Notes under the pieces: generated by a model | The model's database searches: none | Told to the model about the DNA's origin: nothing | Seen by the model: the letters and a program-made list of their open reading frames with translations, nothing else | Made by a program: the position numbers and the translations under genes | Source: Beroe forskalii | Taxonomy: Eukaryota; Ctenophora; Nuda; Beroida; Beroidae | Length of the DNA stretch: 64,000 nucleotides | Assembly: GCA_011033025.1 (NCBI GenBank) | Contig: WFMF01000474.1 | Span: 1 to 64,000 of the forward strand | Direction: 5' to 3' | Part shown: piece after piece, positions 20,628-33,779 of the stretch | How positions within the stretch are numbered: the first letter of the stretch is position 1 | Layout: the number at the start of each line of letters is the position of its first letter

Positions 20628-21112
20628 TTGGGGAGGAAGACAGACAGACCTGCCCCATCGTTCCTTAACAATGGGATGAGCTCCCCTTTGAATTGGGGAA
20701 GGAGGGGGACATTCCATAAACCCCCGGGAGTGGGACCGATTGACTCAGAGGAGAGCGGAGCGAAGAAGGTTGAGTATGAAAAAGAAAAGTGCCATCCAGA
20801 GCAACATTTCTACATCTCAAGAGGCGAAGGGGGACAACCCTCGACGCCCCGGAAACCCACAGGCACCCCAGTTGTCACCAAAGCAGTACACACCCGCACC
20901 CCCTAAACCCTCCCCTTTCGTCCTCCCACCTTTCCCCCAAAATCAAAACCTGCCCCCCAACCCCCAAGACCTCACACTCCCCCCTCAAGAAGGCCCAAAA
21001 AGGTAGCCCCCCATCTCCCCAAAGGGGGATGCACCTGAACTCACTGCTGAGGAGTTGTCAAGAGAACAATGGCAACCTGTGCCAAATTGAAGAACAGAGC
21101 AAACGGCGCTAA
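20628..21112 (+). pseudogene. Pro-rich coding-like remnant, unidentified
   Basis: Compositionally coding-like: GC-rich with a run of about 80 codons rich in Pro, Gln and Lys (SPKQYTPAPPKPSPFVLPP), then, in shifting frames, ELTAEELSREQWQPV. Frames switch and stops intervene. It might be a decayed retroelement ORF or exon whose frame is damaged by the adjoining low-quality sequence. No domain is recognised. Confidence 0.25.
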
Positions 21113-21119
21113 AATATGA

Positions 21120-21736
21120 ACTTTTTGCCCCTGGCTTTTTCTGTGTTCATGTGTGCTTTTTTGAGAATGAGTTACCTTGTGATATTTGTACATATCCCGT
21201 CCTGACAGGAGCATTAGTGCTTCTATGACTATTTTGTTTAATCCATTTAATCCTGTTTAACTTGCTTATCCCTGGGGCCTAAAAGGGCGTTCCCATCCTC
21301 TTCCAAAATATCGAATTCACCCAACACCAGGCGACAGTCTGGGTAGCTTAGCAGGGCCAAGGGTGGTCCACTTCAATATATCAAAGATTCTGTATCATAC
21401 TTCTTCCTATATTGACCAGTTAATTAGTCAAAATTCAACAAGTCATTACCTTTCTTACTTTTTAGGCCCCTGCTCATCATTAACAATACGATCTTCTGTC
21501 ACCCACTCAGTCATTCAACGAGTCCTCTGTTGTCGTTCACAAGTTAAACTGAGATTTATCCATGCTAAAAAATTTATTGTTATAATGATGGGTTAGGAAC
21601 GGAATTAAAACGGACTAGAAAAGTAAAAATGTCATAAGTTACAGAAATTCCGGGGTAATCAAGAGAGCAGGGGTTAGAGAGGTGACAAGGAGCCATCAAT
21701 GTGAGCAGGCTCAAGACGTGAGAAGGGGGCAAAATA
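21120..21736. other. Unassigned stretch before the mariner-type element
   Basis: No coding region, repeat family or RNA gene is recognised. The plus-strand open frame at 21363-21596 has no domain. Confidence 0.4.
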
Positions 21737-22443
21737 CCGGGTGGCCCAAAAAACATGTAACATTTTTAAAGCTTGATTACTTTTTTTGTGTTTGGAATTC
21801 CTTCATGAAATTCTGAGATGCCATAGGTATGGGTTGTAAGTTTTGCACCAAAATTTGAAGTGTCTAGCTCAAAAAATGCCTGAGTTATCAAAGGAAAACC
21901 GCCAAACCGGTTTTTCGGCCATATTTCACATAAACTCGGGATAAAAATGAATTTAAACTCCAGATCCATGATGCTCTGAAAATGTCTGAATTAGTGAAAT
22001 TTTATTAAAACACACGGAACGATACAAAATAGACACAATCTGTGGATCAGTGGTAAACAAACGTCTTGTTTATCTCTACATCATGAAATGTGACCTTGTA
22101 TATGGTCACTTTTTTGTGTTACAAAAATGGGCTTATCTCTGAGGTTTTTGAGTAAACTGAATGAAAATTTCACATGTAAGGCAAATATCGAACAACATTA
22201 CACCAAATTTTGGTGAATTTTAGAGTCTCAGATGTCGAAAAAAACAGATTTTTGTGTCTCAAAAGTCGAAAAGAGCCAGTTTTTCGCTGATAGCTCGGAC
22301 ATTTTTTGAGACGGAAATTTCAAATTTTTTGTGCAAAAACTTACAACCCATTTCTATGACATATCAGAATTTCATTGAGAAACTCTAAACACAGAAAAAG
22401 TAATCAAGCTTTAAAAACGTTACATGTTTTTTGGGCCACCCGG
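21737..22443. mobile_element. Mariner-type non-autonomous element, TA target site
   Basis: A 707-bp element whose ends are inverted repeats of about 55 bp starting CCGGGTGGCCCAAAAAACAT and continuing through GTAACRTTTTTAAAGCTTGA, each flanked by TA. The ends resemble mariner-family termini (CAGGGTGKCCCAAAA type). The interior has no transposase ORF, but its arms continue as diverged inverted sequence (the words AACCCAT.. near both sides). It is non-autonomous or internally degenerate. Confidence 0.85.
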
Positions 22444-22445
22444 TA

Positions 22446-23900
22446 TGATACCATGGTTTATAGCTGTGAGGCGTAGATGTGGTCAGCCGAACAGGGATAA
22501 TAGAGTCAGATATGGGTTTGCTGTTGTGTGCAGAGGCCAAGGGTCGTGAAAGTACGTTGAGAGGAAACATAATATTTAACCTCAGCTATTCGATAATTTT
22601 TAGATGAAGGCAATTTGTATATGAAACTGTAGTTGTATTAAAACACAGATATTTCTAGTAACAAGTTCAACCTAAAATCGTCGGTGGGAATGCAGCATGC
22701 CTACTTCTAAAGCAAATTTATTATCCCTGTTGCCGGGAACATCGAGGAGAACAACTTAAACTGAATGCTGTGCATTTTGTGACCATGTTGCATCAATTTC
22801 AACTAGAAGGGAACTTTTAATATTAAGCACGTCAACGAAATTGACTGGAAATTGCAAACAGGTATGGTTTATATCAAACAATTATTCTGAGTCCAGTATC
22901 CACTGCTTTAAAGGATTGAAAACACGGAGCAAATGATATACCTATGTGCCTAACTGGATAAGCAAGGAAAGGAAACTTGGAAAGGGAAATAACACTGGAT
23001 AATCAAATAATTCATAATCATATACCTCCATGAGTAAAACAAAATACTGGGATCAGCCTACATAGTACCTTCAGTCATTGAAAACTCAAACAAATACACA
23101 AAGTTGTCACAAGTTCTCGATGTCATCCTAAAGGCTAGAGCTAATTAAGGTAAATGCGAGGAGTCGATGTTATCAATTAATTAGTCAATGCAACCATAAA
23201 ACCACATTATGTTGTAGTCTACGTTTCAATATGAGACAGTCTTGATATAGCTCATCGAAAAGTGTCAAATCCTCAGCACCAGTGCCAAGGCATTACGTAG
23301 TCGAGAATATAAATTAGGTATTAGTTGTAACCAAAACATTGCCCTGAAAGGCAGCAAATATGAGAAAATTTCGCTGGTCAGGAAACAGAATAAACAAAGA
23401 CTGAATAACAGAAAACAATTAAGTGAATTCATAAGGATTGTCCAGTTTAAAATCAACGTAAAGGAATACAATTATAATCATGATGTCAAGGCCTGGACGC
23501 CTGGTACACGAGCTGACTCGTGACACGTAACTGAAACTGAAACAGCACACAAGAGAAATACAGCAATGTTGCTTCACTTCAAAAGGGAAGATTTAATAGC
23601 GCTCGATTTTATAACTGTGTGATCCATATGAAATTGCGCGGCTCCCAAATAAAATTTTGAAAATTCGAATTTTGAACTTTAATCAACTAACTTTAATCAA
23701 CTTATTTTGGCCAGAAATTGCAAAAAAATCAATTTTATCACGAAATTGGTGGATACAGCATCCATGCGTAGCTAAATGCTGCGCGCGTCGCGCGCGGCCG
23801 CTGGTCAAATTACGACGCCGAATAGCGTGGCATATGAATTGCGCGCGAAACTCAGGTGTTTAATACGCCGTCGATAATAACCACTGAAACAACTCGTCGT
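22446..23900. other. Unassigned stretch upstream of the LINE
   Basis: No gene is recognised. A short CpG-dense patch (GCTGCGCGCGTCGCGCGCGG) at about 23777-23800 stands out from the AT-rich surroundings. Confidence 0.4.
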
Positions 23901-23929
23901 CGACTAAATGCAACCACAGGTACTCTGCA

Positions 23930-26640
23930 AGAAAGTCTGCTAGACCAGTTATTCTTTTTACTGATGAAAGTCTTGTGAATGAATTTGCTGGTCCCCATCT
24001 TGGTAAAAGTGATCATGCCACTTTTAACAACAGAGCTAAATGTGTCACACCCTGCAAATCTCGAAGAAAATAAAGCCTCAAATGAAGAAAGAAGATGCTG
24101 GTCAAAAGTTGATGCTGAAGAGATCTTGAAATGGTCACAAGAACTTGAATGGGATTTTCAACAAGATAATTTTGAAGATATGTCTGTTAATGATATGGTC
24201 TGAAATTATGTATAATATAAATGTTTTAACTGACAAGGTTCCATTGCAAATGAATATGAACAATATTGATATAAATTATAACACTCCTGGGCAAATAGAT
24301 CAGTTAAAAGAGCAATTAGATATAAAAACAAAGCTTGGAATGTTTTTGATGCCTGTCCAACCATTGAAAATTGGAGTATTGCTCTAGAGAAGCAACAAAA
24401 TTTTGAAAAATTGGATTGTAATGCTAGAGTTACGTAAATATGAAAAGAAAGTCACAAAGAATCTTAAGCATAATTCACGTGCTTTCTTCTCATATTTGAG
24501 ATCACAAAATAAAGTAAAAGATATTATAACAAATTTGGTAAGACCTGATGGCTCTCGTACTACTAATGCTAAGGAGATCGCTGAGTGTCTTGCTGATACT
24601 TTTAGTTCAGTTTTTGTTGAAGAGCCTCATGGTCCTTTGCCAAAAGATTGTTATAATAGTGAAAATATTAACAAATGTGAAGATATTGTGATTAACTTTG
24701 TTGATGTTTATAATGAATTGAGAAATCTTAATGTTTATAAGAGTTTTGGTCCTGATGGTACATCCCAAACTATTGAAATCGTTAGCTGAAAATGATAAAT
24801 TTGTACAAGTAATAACAACATTGTTTAATAAATGTGCTAAAGAAGCTACAATCCCTGACATTTGGAAAGAAGCCAACATTGTATCACTCCATAAAAAGAA
24901 TTCTAGAAATGACCTAACAATTATAGAAGCCTGCATCCTCACTTGTATCTTATGTAAGGTTTATGAAAAGTTAGTCAGAGACCATATTTTGAATTTTGTT
25001 GAAAGTAACATAACAACTGATCAACATGGTTTTATTCCTAAGAAATTGCTTATCAAATTTGTTGGAGACTGTGGATACTGTGATTGATTTACTTGATAAT
25101 GGCTTGCCAGTAGATGTACTTTTTTGATTTATGAAGGCCTTTTGACAGTTCCCCCACTATATAGACTTTTTGTTAAATTAGAAAACTATGGTATTAGTGG
25201 TAACAACACATTATCAATCATCCAGAATTTTCTTTACTGATAGAATTATGAAAACATAGTAAGGGGAGAATATTCTGATCCTGGGTGTGTAAAATCTGGT
25301 GTTCCTCAAGGTTCAGTTTAGGACCTTTATTGTTTGTTCTCTACATCAACGATTTACCTACGGGATCAGAAATGTCTCTAAAATATTTGCTGATGATTTG
25401 AAGGTTGTTGTTAATGCCAAGCTGACTATAAAATCACTAATGATGATTTGAAGTCATTAGAATGCTGGGAAGCAACTTGGCTTTTAAACTTTAATATTGA
25501 TAAATGTAAAGTGATGCATATAAGCTGAATAGTAACCCAAGAAATAAATATGTATTAGATGGTGTAGTATTACAGGAAACGTACTGAAAGGGACTTAGGT
25601 GTAATGGTAAAAAATGATGACCTACAATGGGATTGCAATATTAGTAAATGTATAAAAGATGCTAATAGATCAATAGCTTGGATTAGCAGAAATGTTATAG
25701 ATAAGGACATTGATATAATGTTGCGAATTTATAAGGCAATTATTAGGCCTAAACTAGAATACTGTGTTCAAATTTGGAATCCCACCGCTCACCATGGAAA
25801 TTGGGGTACCATCTTGGAGCTGGAAGGAGTCCAGCGTCGTTTCACTAGACTTATTAATGGCATAGGTACACTTCCTTACAGTGAGCGGTTGGACAGGCTA
25901 AAATTAACAAACATTAGCTGAAAGGAGAATAAGAGGAGATCTCTATAGAAACATTTAAAGTTGTTAACAATAAGGTCCAGTATGGTCAGAACTTGTTTAA
26001 ACTTGGAAGAAGTAGAAGAAATCTATTGATGCCTAGAACAAACTCAGGTGTAAATTTGTCAAGAGATGTTAGTAGATTGAATGATAATTTTATTTCAGAG
26101 AGAGTTAGATCTTATTGGAATAATCTGCCTAAATCTGTGAGAGAAGCTTCTGATGTAAACCACTTTAAAACAAGTTTGGAGTACTATAAAAAGGAAACTG
26201 ATACTCTTTGTCATGACAATTTCTGGCATATTTCTTCATTGGTATTGGAAAAATAGAAGGGAGCAATTATTTGACAAATAAGGTGAAATTTAATGAGTAT
26301 TTAAGGAGTAACCCATATGTAGCTAAAAGAAAAGGAATAAATATTAGTTATTGACTGGAAAGCTTGTTATGTTGTTTTTACTTTTTATAGGTGCAATAGT
26401 GTAATTCTTTAAGTTATTACTCAACTGCTTAAATTATTTGATAATTCATAATTGACAGAAGTTACCTTTTATCACACTTTGTATGTATATTTTGGTTTTT
26501 GATGTTTTATTTATTTTCATGGTTATCACAGGGTCTGCATGAAGTTTTTTTTTTAAATTTCACTATCTCATAAATCTATCAACAGTTCTAAATTAATTTT
26601 GTTATTTGATTTTTAAATGTTCTTGAAAATTGAATAAATG
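23930..26640 (+). mobile_element. Decayed non-LTR retrotransposon (Jockey/CR1-type LINE), 5' truncated
   Basis: The plus strand reads in several frames: the end of the endonuclease (VNEFAGPHLGKSDHATF, about 23970-24020), the linker (YKNKAWNVF; RKYEKKVTKNLKHNSRAFFS, about 24430-24490), RT lead-in (ECLADTFSSVF), FGPDG, IPDIWKEANIVSLHKK, GVPQGSV (25298-25318), the catalytic FADD (25386-25397), then the C-terminal RRFTRLINGIGTLPYSERLD and RSYWNNLPKSVREA (to 26256) and an AT-rich 3' UTR. Frameshifts near 24200, 24400, 24780, 25090, 25130, 25320 and 25570, and stops (for example before 25921), make it inactive. The left end lies inside the endonuclease domain, as expected from incomplete reverse transcription. 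Confidence 0.9.
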
Positions 26641-26782
26641 GACACCTGGGTTAAAAGGCGTGTTTCTTAGTGGAAGCTAATGTTTTGATATAATGAAAGG
26701 AAGCGTGATGGTTTAATACCACAGTTTATTCTGTTTCTTCTATTTTTCTAAAAATAAAACTTTGCTTATTTAAATTTAAACC

Positions 26783-26825
26783 TAAGGGACTTTGGCCCCC
26801 ACCAGCTCAAAAAATGGCATGTATG
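26783..26825. repeat. Fragment related to the MCTP intron foldback element
   Basis: TTGGCCCCCACCAGCTCAAA followed by AAATGGCATG resembles the inner end of the foldback element at 785-826. Only this short piece is recognisable. Confidence 0.5.
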
Positions 26826-26881
26826 TGTGGGATGAGTCTGGGTGTCATGTACTGTGTAATTTGAGATACCTGGAATCAATG

Positions 26882-26914
26882 AAGCCTGTGTATCCAAAAC
26901 GGATACACAGGCTT
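26882..26914. repeat. Perfect 14-bp-arm hairpin
   Basis: AAGCCTGTGTATCC, loop AAAAC, then the exact complement GGATACACAGGCTT. No T-run follows, and the role is unknown. Confidence 0.85.
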
Positions 26915-27179
26915 TCAAACTTGCCAACCCTGTTAACTTTTTCATTTTAGCTTAAAAATTAAGGCAAGTGTGCCATGTTCTTTGGCAAGTGTGCCATAAG
27001 GTTAAGTATCTTATAGGTTAAATATATTTTGTTAACGGATTGTTTGCATATTATATAAACAATTTTGGACATTTTTAGCCCCCTCACCCTCCATGATCAG
27101 ACATAATCACGGCCAAAACCCCCTCTTTTAGGAAAGTGTTACGTAATCATGGCCCAACCACCCATCCAGATTTTTTTCT

Positions 27180-27733
27180 GATTTGATGATCATTTTCATG
27201 AGTCGACAGTGAACAGAACCTTAGATCCAGATCACAGTCCCTCCCCATCTCCCTGGCAATGCCACAGAACCCATCATCCAGCTCAGAGTCTCAGCCCATC
27301 TGCCTCCCAAGCAGAAAGAACTTAAGTGCCCAACAGAGCCCCCACTACTGATGATTGTAGAAGCTCCTGATGAATCCAGACCTTTAATTGAACTACCACC
27401 CTCACTGGCCTTACCCCTATTCACCCTCCAGACCCTCAACACTTGGCTCCCCTCAACTTGGACAATTCAACCATACCATAAGTACCTTCAGAATCTCAAT
27501 ATCTCGAGACTTTGTGATGCACCCATCTTCATCTGGAATCTTCCTGTGGTGTCAGAGTCAGAGAATCCATCAAACCTGGGAGGGAAGAGTTCATAAAGGC
27601 CCTTAACATTGCAACAGATGCTTCACAGACAACTGCAGCTTCCTACACCTTCATGAAAAAGGATTGATTCCTGGAAAATGAAGCTGAGGACATACACCAA
27701 GACCAGCTCTGGCCTCAGTTCTATGGAAAGAAA
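27180..27733 (+). pseudogene. Coding-like remnant, unidentified
   Basis: GC content rises and short frames carry protein-like runs (SLPISLAMPQNPSSSSESQP; then EFIKALNIATDASQTTAASY and TFMKKD) interrupted by stops and frame changes. It is cut at its right end by the 233-bp inverted-repeat element. It may be a decayed gene or retroelement ORF. No domain is recognised. Confidence 0.25.
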
Positions 27734-27966
27734 GGCGCCCGTAACGTTCGTCGGTCGATCGAATGGAATTGGTCAATCGATCAACTCCATTGGAACAAAT
27801 GATGTGTTTTACTGGTCCCTAATGACTTGAATCGTGTTTGAATTAGCAATATTTTGTTGTTTCCCTACTAGCTCGAAGATTTTCTATCTAAAACACATCA
27901 GTCGATCAAATGAAGTTGATCAATCGACCAATTCCATTCGATCGACCGGCGAACGTTACGGGCGCC
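27734..27966. mobile_element. Inverted-repeat element with about 77-bp arms
   Basis: A 233-bp element. Both ends read GGCGCCCGTAACGTTCG, then CGGTCGATCGAATGGAATTG and GATGTGTTTTA, with about nine mismatches over 77 bp. Flanks are AAA on both sides, giving a possible 3-bp duplication. It is non-autonomous. A 3-bp duplication would fit PIF/Harbinger, but this is not established. Confidence 0.85.
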
Positions 27967-28184
27967 AAAGTTCTGCAAACTTCTAATCAAGCACAGAGCA
28001 GGAAACCTTGTGTACAGAGACACACTATAGAGGTTTGGAAGAAAAACATAAGGAAAATAAATTCTTTCAAGGAAAATAAATTTATTTTTAATCATCAAAG
28101 GGCAGCACTAAAGGAACTGTACATTCTTAAACATATTGAATGAAATATTTATGCTTTTCAGTGAGATTATAGTCTAGAATACAT

Positions 28185-28325
28185 CATATTTGAATTAAAA
28201 AGAAATCTTTCTTCAAGACATCAAACTGCAAGACTTTTCTCCAACTACGTACTTGAACACCAACATGATCCCTTTAGGTAATGCAATGTGGAGAGCAGTA
28301 GGATCTAAGTGAGTCACACCAAGAT
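28185..28325 (+). repeat. 141-bp direct repeat, copy 1
   Basis: Starts CATATTTGAATTAAAAAGAA and ends GTGAGTCACACCAAGAT. It pairs with 28671-28811 at over 90 percent by eye. Parts of the 27.07-29.23 kb stretch share further words (AACCCCCTCTTTT near 27117, 28940 and 29180), so the whole stretch looks like a degraded repeat cluster. Confidence 0.8.
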
Positions 28326-28670
28326 GAGTGGTGTGCACTGTGCAGGCATCTTCAGTCAGATACCTAGCTCAGCTTTTGGGGTGTTTAAATTGCAAGAGCT
28401 TTTTATGAGGTAGGCCCCAGCAGTCACCCCCTGTTACCAGGGTGTAGCACCGTCAAGTGCAGTTACCACCTGCCTGAATGAAACTGAAACTAGCTCTTTG
28501 GTCTTTGTATGTGCTCCAAGCATCAAGAAATTAAGCAACACACTTAAGAAGACCGGTGCATGGATCTGGGTTATTTGTGACCTTTAACATTGCACATTAA
28601 TGAAATTTATGAGAGTGGCATGCATCCTGATCCAATACTCAAGAGACAATGCTGAAAATCAGGTTCAAAA

Positions 28671-28811
28671 CATATTTGAATTAAAAAGAAACCTTTCTTC
28701 AAGACATCAATCTGCAAGACTTTTCCCAACTACATGCTTGAACAACCAACAGGATCCCTTTAGGTAATGCAATGTGGAGAGCAGTAGGATCTAAGTGAGT
28801 CACACCAAGAT
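28671..28811 (+). repeat. 141-bp direct repeat, copy 2
   Basis: Second copy of the 28185-28325 sequence in the same orientation, 345 bp away. The 141-bp length and spacing could be a tiny terminal-repeat element, but neither TG..CA ends nor a primer site is evident. Confidence 0.8.
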
Positions 28812-29229
28812 TTATACTATAATACATCATAGATTTATACTATTTTAATCACTTAATTATGAAATTTTGACAATTTTTGTGGAACCAGTCAATTTTGGGC
28901 TGGAAATTTTCTTGAAAATTTGATTACGTAATCATCCCCTGAACCCCTTTTTTAGGCAAATATCAAGAAATTATGTCCAGTTCTTTTACAGATTTTTTAT
29001 GCTTTCAAGTGACATTATATTCTACTGTATAGAACATCACTTATTTATACTATTTTGATCATAATTATGAAATGTTGGCTTCTTTTTCTGGAAACCAACA
29101 AAATCCTCGAAATTTTTGTAAAAATGAATATATTTTGATAACCCCCCACTCCCGGTAATCAAACTTAATCATTTGAAAACCCCCTCTTCCTAATTACATA
29201 ATGTGATTACATAATGTGAAAAATCCCTT

Positions 29230-32200
29230 AATCTGATGAACCATTGATTAAATTGAATTGCATCAACATTTGGTTGATACAAATTAAATGGAGTTTTGAT
29301 TTGACAACAGGGACTTGTTATCATCATCTTATGAAAGTTACCAAATGTAATAGTTTTCTGCTTATCTTAGTAACAATTGATAACTGTGGGATTTTATGAG
29401 TGCAATTTTGATAAACTTGCACTCATTAAGTACACAATGATTAAAATGTTTTTGTTCATAATGTTTTGTTCAATGACAAACTTGCATTAATTGAGTGCAC
29501 ACATCTTTAAGACTTAAGTGTGCACCAATTACGTGATGCAGTTCTTAGTGTGCTAAGGTATAAGATTATTATTTGCTTATAAGATTATTATTTGCTTTAT
29601 GCCTTGCAACCCTTCCATACAAGACTATTACAAGGTTCTTTTGTTTTGAAATTGAATCAATTTAAGTTGTGAACCAAAATCAAATTTGAGTTCATGACAA
29701 GTACTCCAAATCCAAACAAGTCTTACAGCCTTGATTCACTGAGAAGATCATTCAATCATTTCAAGGGTTCATCTAAACAAAAAGGGGTGAGATTCTATAA
29801 TATAATTTATTATTGAGATTTTATTCTTTAATTTCAATTCTATTGTATAACTCTAATGTTGCATTTTACTTTCAGTAGTTTTAGTCAAGAATTAATCATC
29901 GGCATTTACTTCCCTATGTAGTTAGCCATTTCCATGTAGTTATCTCAACCACATCCATATTCCAAACCTAATTCAAGTAATTTTATTTAAATGTTTCGAA
30001 ATTTTCAGGGTATTCTATAATTTTAATATCCCCAATTAATGTCAAACTAAATATCATTAATATCAAGAACTATAATTCGATACAAAACATTCAATTTTGA
30101 TTGTTTCATCTTTCAATTCCAGGCATCAGAAGCATGGCCATACAAAGGTGAAATGGACTCTCAGTCTTTATTCGTGAGTCTGATCAATTTATTTAATTTT
30201 TCATAGACTACAGTATAGAGGTTGATTTTGTTATATTTTGAGTAATCTAATCTTGTTTGGAATGACAAGAGGAGCTTCTTCCCATCACCATAACATGATA
30301 ATGATTGATACGAGACACTGCCCAGCATTGATTTAAAAGGGGAAATAAAACTACGCTAGATGTCTTAATAAAATGTTTTTTACGGAACCTCACGGTTTCA
30401 ATTCCTGCCTTATAGAGTCGTACATTAACATACAAAGATACAAATAATGATGGCTCATTATCGATTAATGTTGTCTGATATTTACTCACACTCACTCATT
30501 GTCCAAACTGTTACATCCTTCTCAATATCTTTCATAGTGCTGCTGTATTACATTCTCACGACATAATGCATCATTCGGGTAGCTCACTCTTTCACTTAGA
30601 ATGAGTGGCGGAAAGTGCGTGCCATTATACCTAACAGAGTAAAAGAGGCGTGTAGGGCTCTAGCTATCATACTGTGGAGTATGTTATAAACACACGCATG
30701 CAATACGTAACATTGTTATACTAATACCTTATAATATGAGGCTGCGTGTGCTCACCATTCGCTTTAGTGAGATAGTCGGATTATTGCAATATTACATATA
30801 GACCGGCGTCCGTCACATTATATATCTCTTTATTTGGTATTGATGTTAATTCGTAAATGAATGTGAAATGCAATCCGTGTGTCGTCTGTGCTGTATGGCA
30901 GGCTAAAATGTCGCCCGTCCAGTTGACAAAAACGTCTGTGCGTTGAATAAGCAAGACTGCTATCACATGAAGATTGAAGCATTGACTAATTAATGTTAAT
31001 AATGCTTCATTGATTGTGAAATAACTAATTAAGTCATTACAATTTACTTTTGAAATGATTTAAATCGTTGTAAAACGTGAAGCCAAATTTTAGTTTTCCT
31101 CTGAATAATATGTCAATTGCATCATCACTCAGCTAATTCACGATTCAAAATAGAACGTACTTATCTGAAAAGATATGTAAATTATCCCACCTCCCTCCAC
31201 CTGGCGCATGTGTAGGTACTAATAGATCTATCCTGAGGTTACACTCGCACTACAAAGTGCTGTGTATGTGATAATATGCAATTCATCTTATCGTCATCGC
31301 CATATTAACATCCAGATTGTTCACAGAAAATTTATCAAAATTCGAAGAATAAACTAAAACTGCTAACAATTCAAACGTGAGGACTGCTCAGGTCTATTTT
31401 CCTCATAAAGCTTGGGGAAGCTTCAAATTTCGAAATATGATCATTCTCTATTTATCAATTAATCTGAGTAAATTCTGATATTTCTTGTGAGGACATGGTC
31501 TGGTCGAGTGTTTTCATCACGTGATAATGTGCTTTATTAGGTATCATTATTTTAATTTTGAAATTACCACAATGCACTTTAGGTCAAAGAAAGTAAGATT
31601 TTCAATGGTTATATACTACTTGGTCTTCGCTTCTTAACAAAGTTTCTCTTTGAAGGGAGCCTTAATATGGCAGCGAATTAGAGCAAACCCACGTCAATCG
31701 GTATTGCAACAATCAATTAAATCAGATTTGGATACCGCGCTATTGTACCTGGAGCTGGTTTCGCAAGTTACTACAACGCAATACTTTCTAAGGGGGAATA
31801 ATTGCACGCTATGTCAGTGATGTGCTACTTGAGACTGTACTTTACAGACCACCAGCTAAAACATACCCGTTCACAAGCCGTGGGGCTGAGAGTTTCAGAA
31901 GTTTAGTCTGATAAGTCGACATAGGCTGAGTTGGAGTGGCTTTAGTACAGCTTATATTGAGAGATTAAGTGGTAGAATTGATTGATATACCCGACCCGAG
32001 AATTGAGGTTTTTGTAACCTCAACAGTCTAAGTAGTGTGCTGAACTCCATGTACTATACTCTTTTAAAAGCATATCTTAAATATCATAGTGCATCTACAT
32101 TTCATTCCAAAGCCCTTATGGGTGTCCCATCATGGAATTTTTAATAAAATCTAAATCTAATAGATAGACAGATACGAAGCTGCAAATTCTCAGCATTCAA

Positions 32201-33202
32201 AAATGCAGCAGCATCGCGCTCACGGCGCTATCTTTCCTGTATGTAATCCTGCACTGTGATTTTGTCGTGTCGTTCCTGTGATCCCGTGTGATTTTGTTGT
32301 GTCGTTCAATCAGATCGCTATATTATTCTCCGGTAACACTCTCAGTAATTAGTGTCTAATTATGTGTAGCTTTTACTACTGTACAATGCTGTATAACCAC
32401 TGTACCGTGTGGTGATGTGTGATGTACACAGGGGTTCAGGGTGGTATCCAGAGGCAAATGATGATTCATTAGACTGGTTATTTCTAATGCGGAATGATTT
32501 ACCATCATAAACAGGTCAACTTATGATATGTAATTTTATGTAATTTAGTGGTTGAAATCTTGTAATTTATCACTTAATGTGATATAACGAATCTTGCGTT
32601 TTTCAGAATCAATTTGAAATTCAATATACAGCTTCACATTAGTTGAATTGTTAACTTGTTAATACTCATCCGCCATTTGTATCCATTAAATATCTAATTT
32701 ATTATCGCACACGTCAGTATCCTGCAGGAACTGGGAATGAACGTCTCTCTTTTGTTACATACTACACCAGGAAAAGATCGTTTGATTTGGTCAATTTGCC
32801 ACTTAACTCACTGATAACGATGTCATTTTCAGTCAATACCAAGCACAAATGCATACCTTTTCTGCTATTTCCTGAGTTACAATGGTGACGCCTGAGCCGT
32901 GCGAGGCTGCTGCCTTCTTCACTAAACCAAAGTCGTATATACCCATACATATATACCCGTATACCCATACAGGTGTATGGTATAATGGTATATGCCAAAC
33001 ATAAGAAATACTGAATATCGATTTTTATAATCCAGAGATCAGAGTGGAGAGTTACATTGGTTTCTCAGGCGGCTGTACATTGCTACTTTAAATGTAATAA
33101 TATAAGTGTACGTGTAATTGTATTGCCTTGCTAATGCATGGTAATAAGGTAACAGTTTGAGTTTGTATCATCACATCTTCGGTACCAACGGTTCCTTCTA
33201 TA
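29230..33202. other. Unassigned AT-rich stretch
   Basis: No exon pair, RNA gene or repeat family could be supported on either strand. There are only short low-complexity patches (for example alternating TATACCC near 32935-32985). Confidence 0.45.
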
Positions 33203-33292
33203 CCCCGCGCGCGCAAAAAATAGGCGGTTATTTTCATCAATTTGGCAGCGCGCATAATGTTAATGAAGTTATTGCGACCGCCTATTAATTCT
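33203..33292 (-). mobile_element. Small MITE of the GGCGGT family, copy 1 (reverse)
   Basis: Reverse-oriented copy of the sequence at 46686, 50276 and 52788. It carries AATAGGCGGTTATTTT, TTGGCAGCGCGCATAATGT and GACCGCCTATT. The ends AATAGGCGGT and ACCGCCTATT are inverted repeats, making an element of about 75-90 bp. Confidence 0.75.
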
Positions 33293-33557
33293 GAGCACAT
33301 ACCAAAGCACATTTTATATTTGTTGTGTAACGAAACAGTTTGAGCGAATATAATATGTACCAAAACACATTTTATTTGTTATTGTGAGCTCAGTATATTA
33401 CCCTGCTTTCCAATTAATGAGAGAAAGAATAGAGGCAATCCGCAATTAATTAAACACCATCACCTTTTGTTTACAATACACGGGCCATGTTTACTGTAAT
33501 ATACAAGGGCCTTCCAGTGTTATATGAACAGTGAATAGTTGTGTGCATTCTGAGTGT

Positions 33558-33740
33558 AGTAATACGGTTAGTAATAATGTCGAGCCCCAAACGGGGCGAG
33601 CCATTATTACGAACCGTACTAATACTGTTACCACTATAAGACAAAAATATTCTGATATAATGTTTCGAAAACCACTCTTTTTTCGCATTTTTGCAACAAA
33701 ATATTCCCAAATATATAGCAGTTGGGTATTACACCAAGGT
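33558..33740 (+). mobile_element. Palindromic repeat family, copy 1
   Basis: An imperfect palindrome (33558-33632; core CGAGCCCCAAACGGGGCGAG) is followed by a tail with TTTCGAAAACCACTC and CCAAATATATAGCAGTTG that is shared in order with the copy at 41042-41260. It is non-coding. Confidence 0.65.
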
Positions 33741-33779
33741 TTTGTATATATGTGGAGAGGAAGTGTTGGGATGGTGTAG

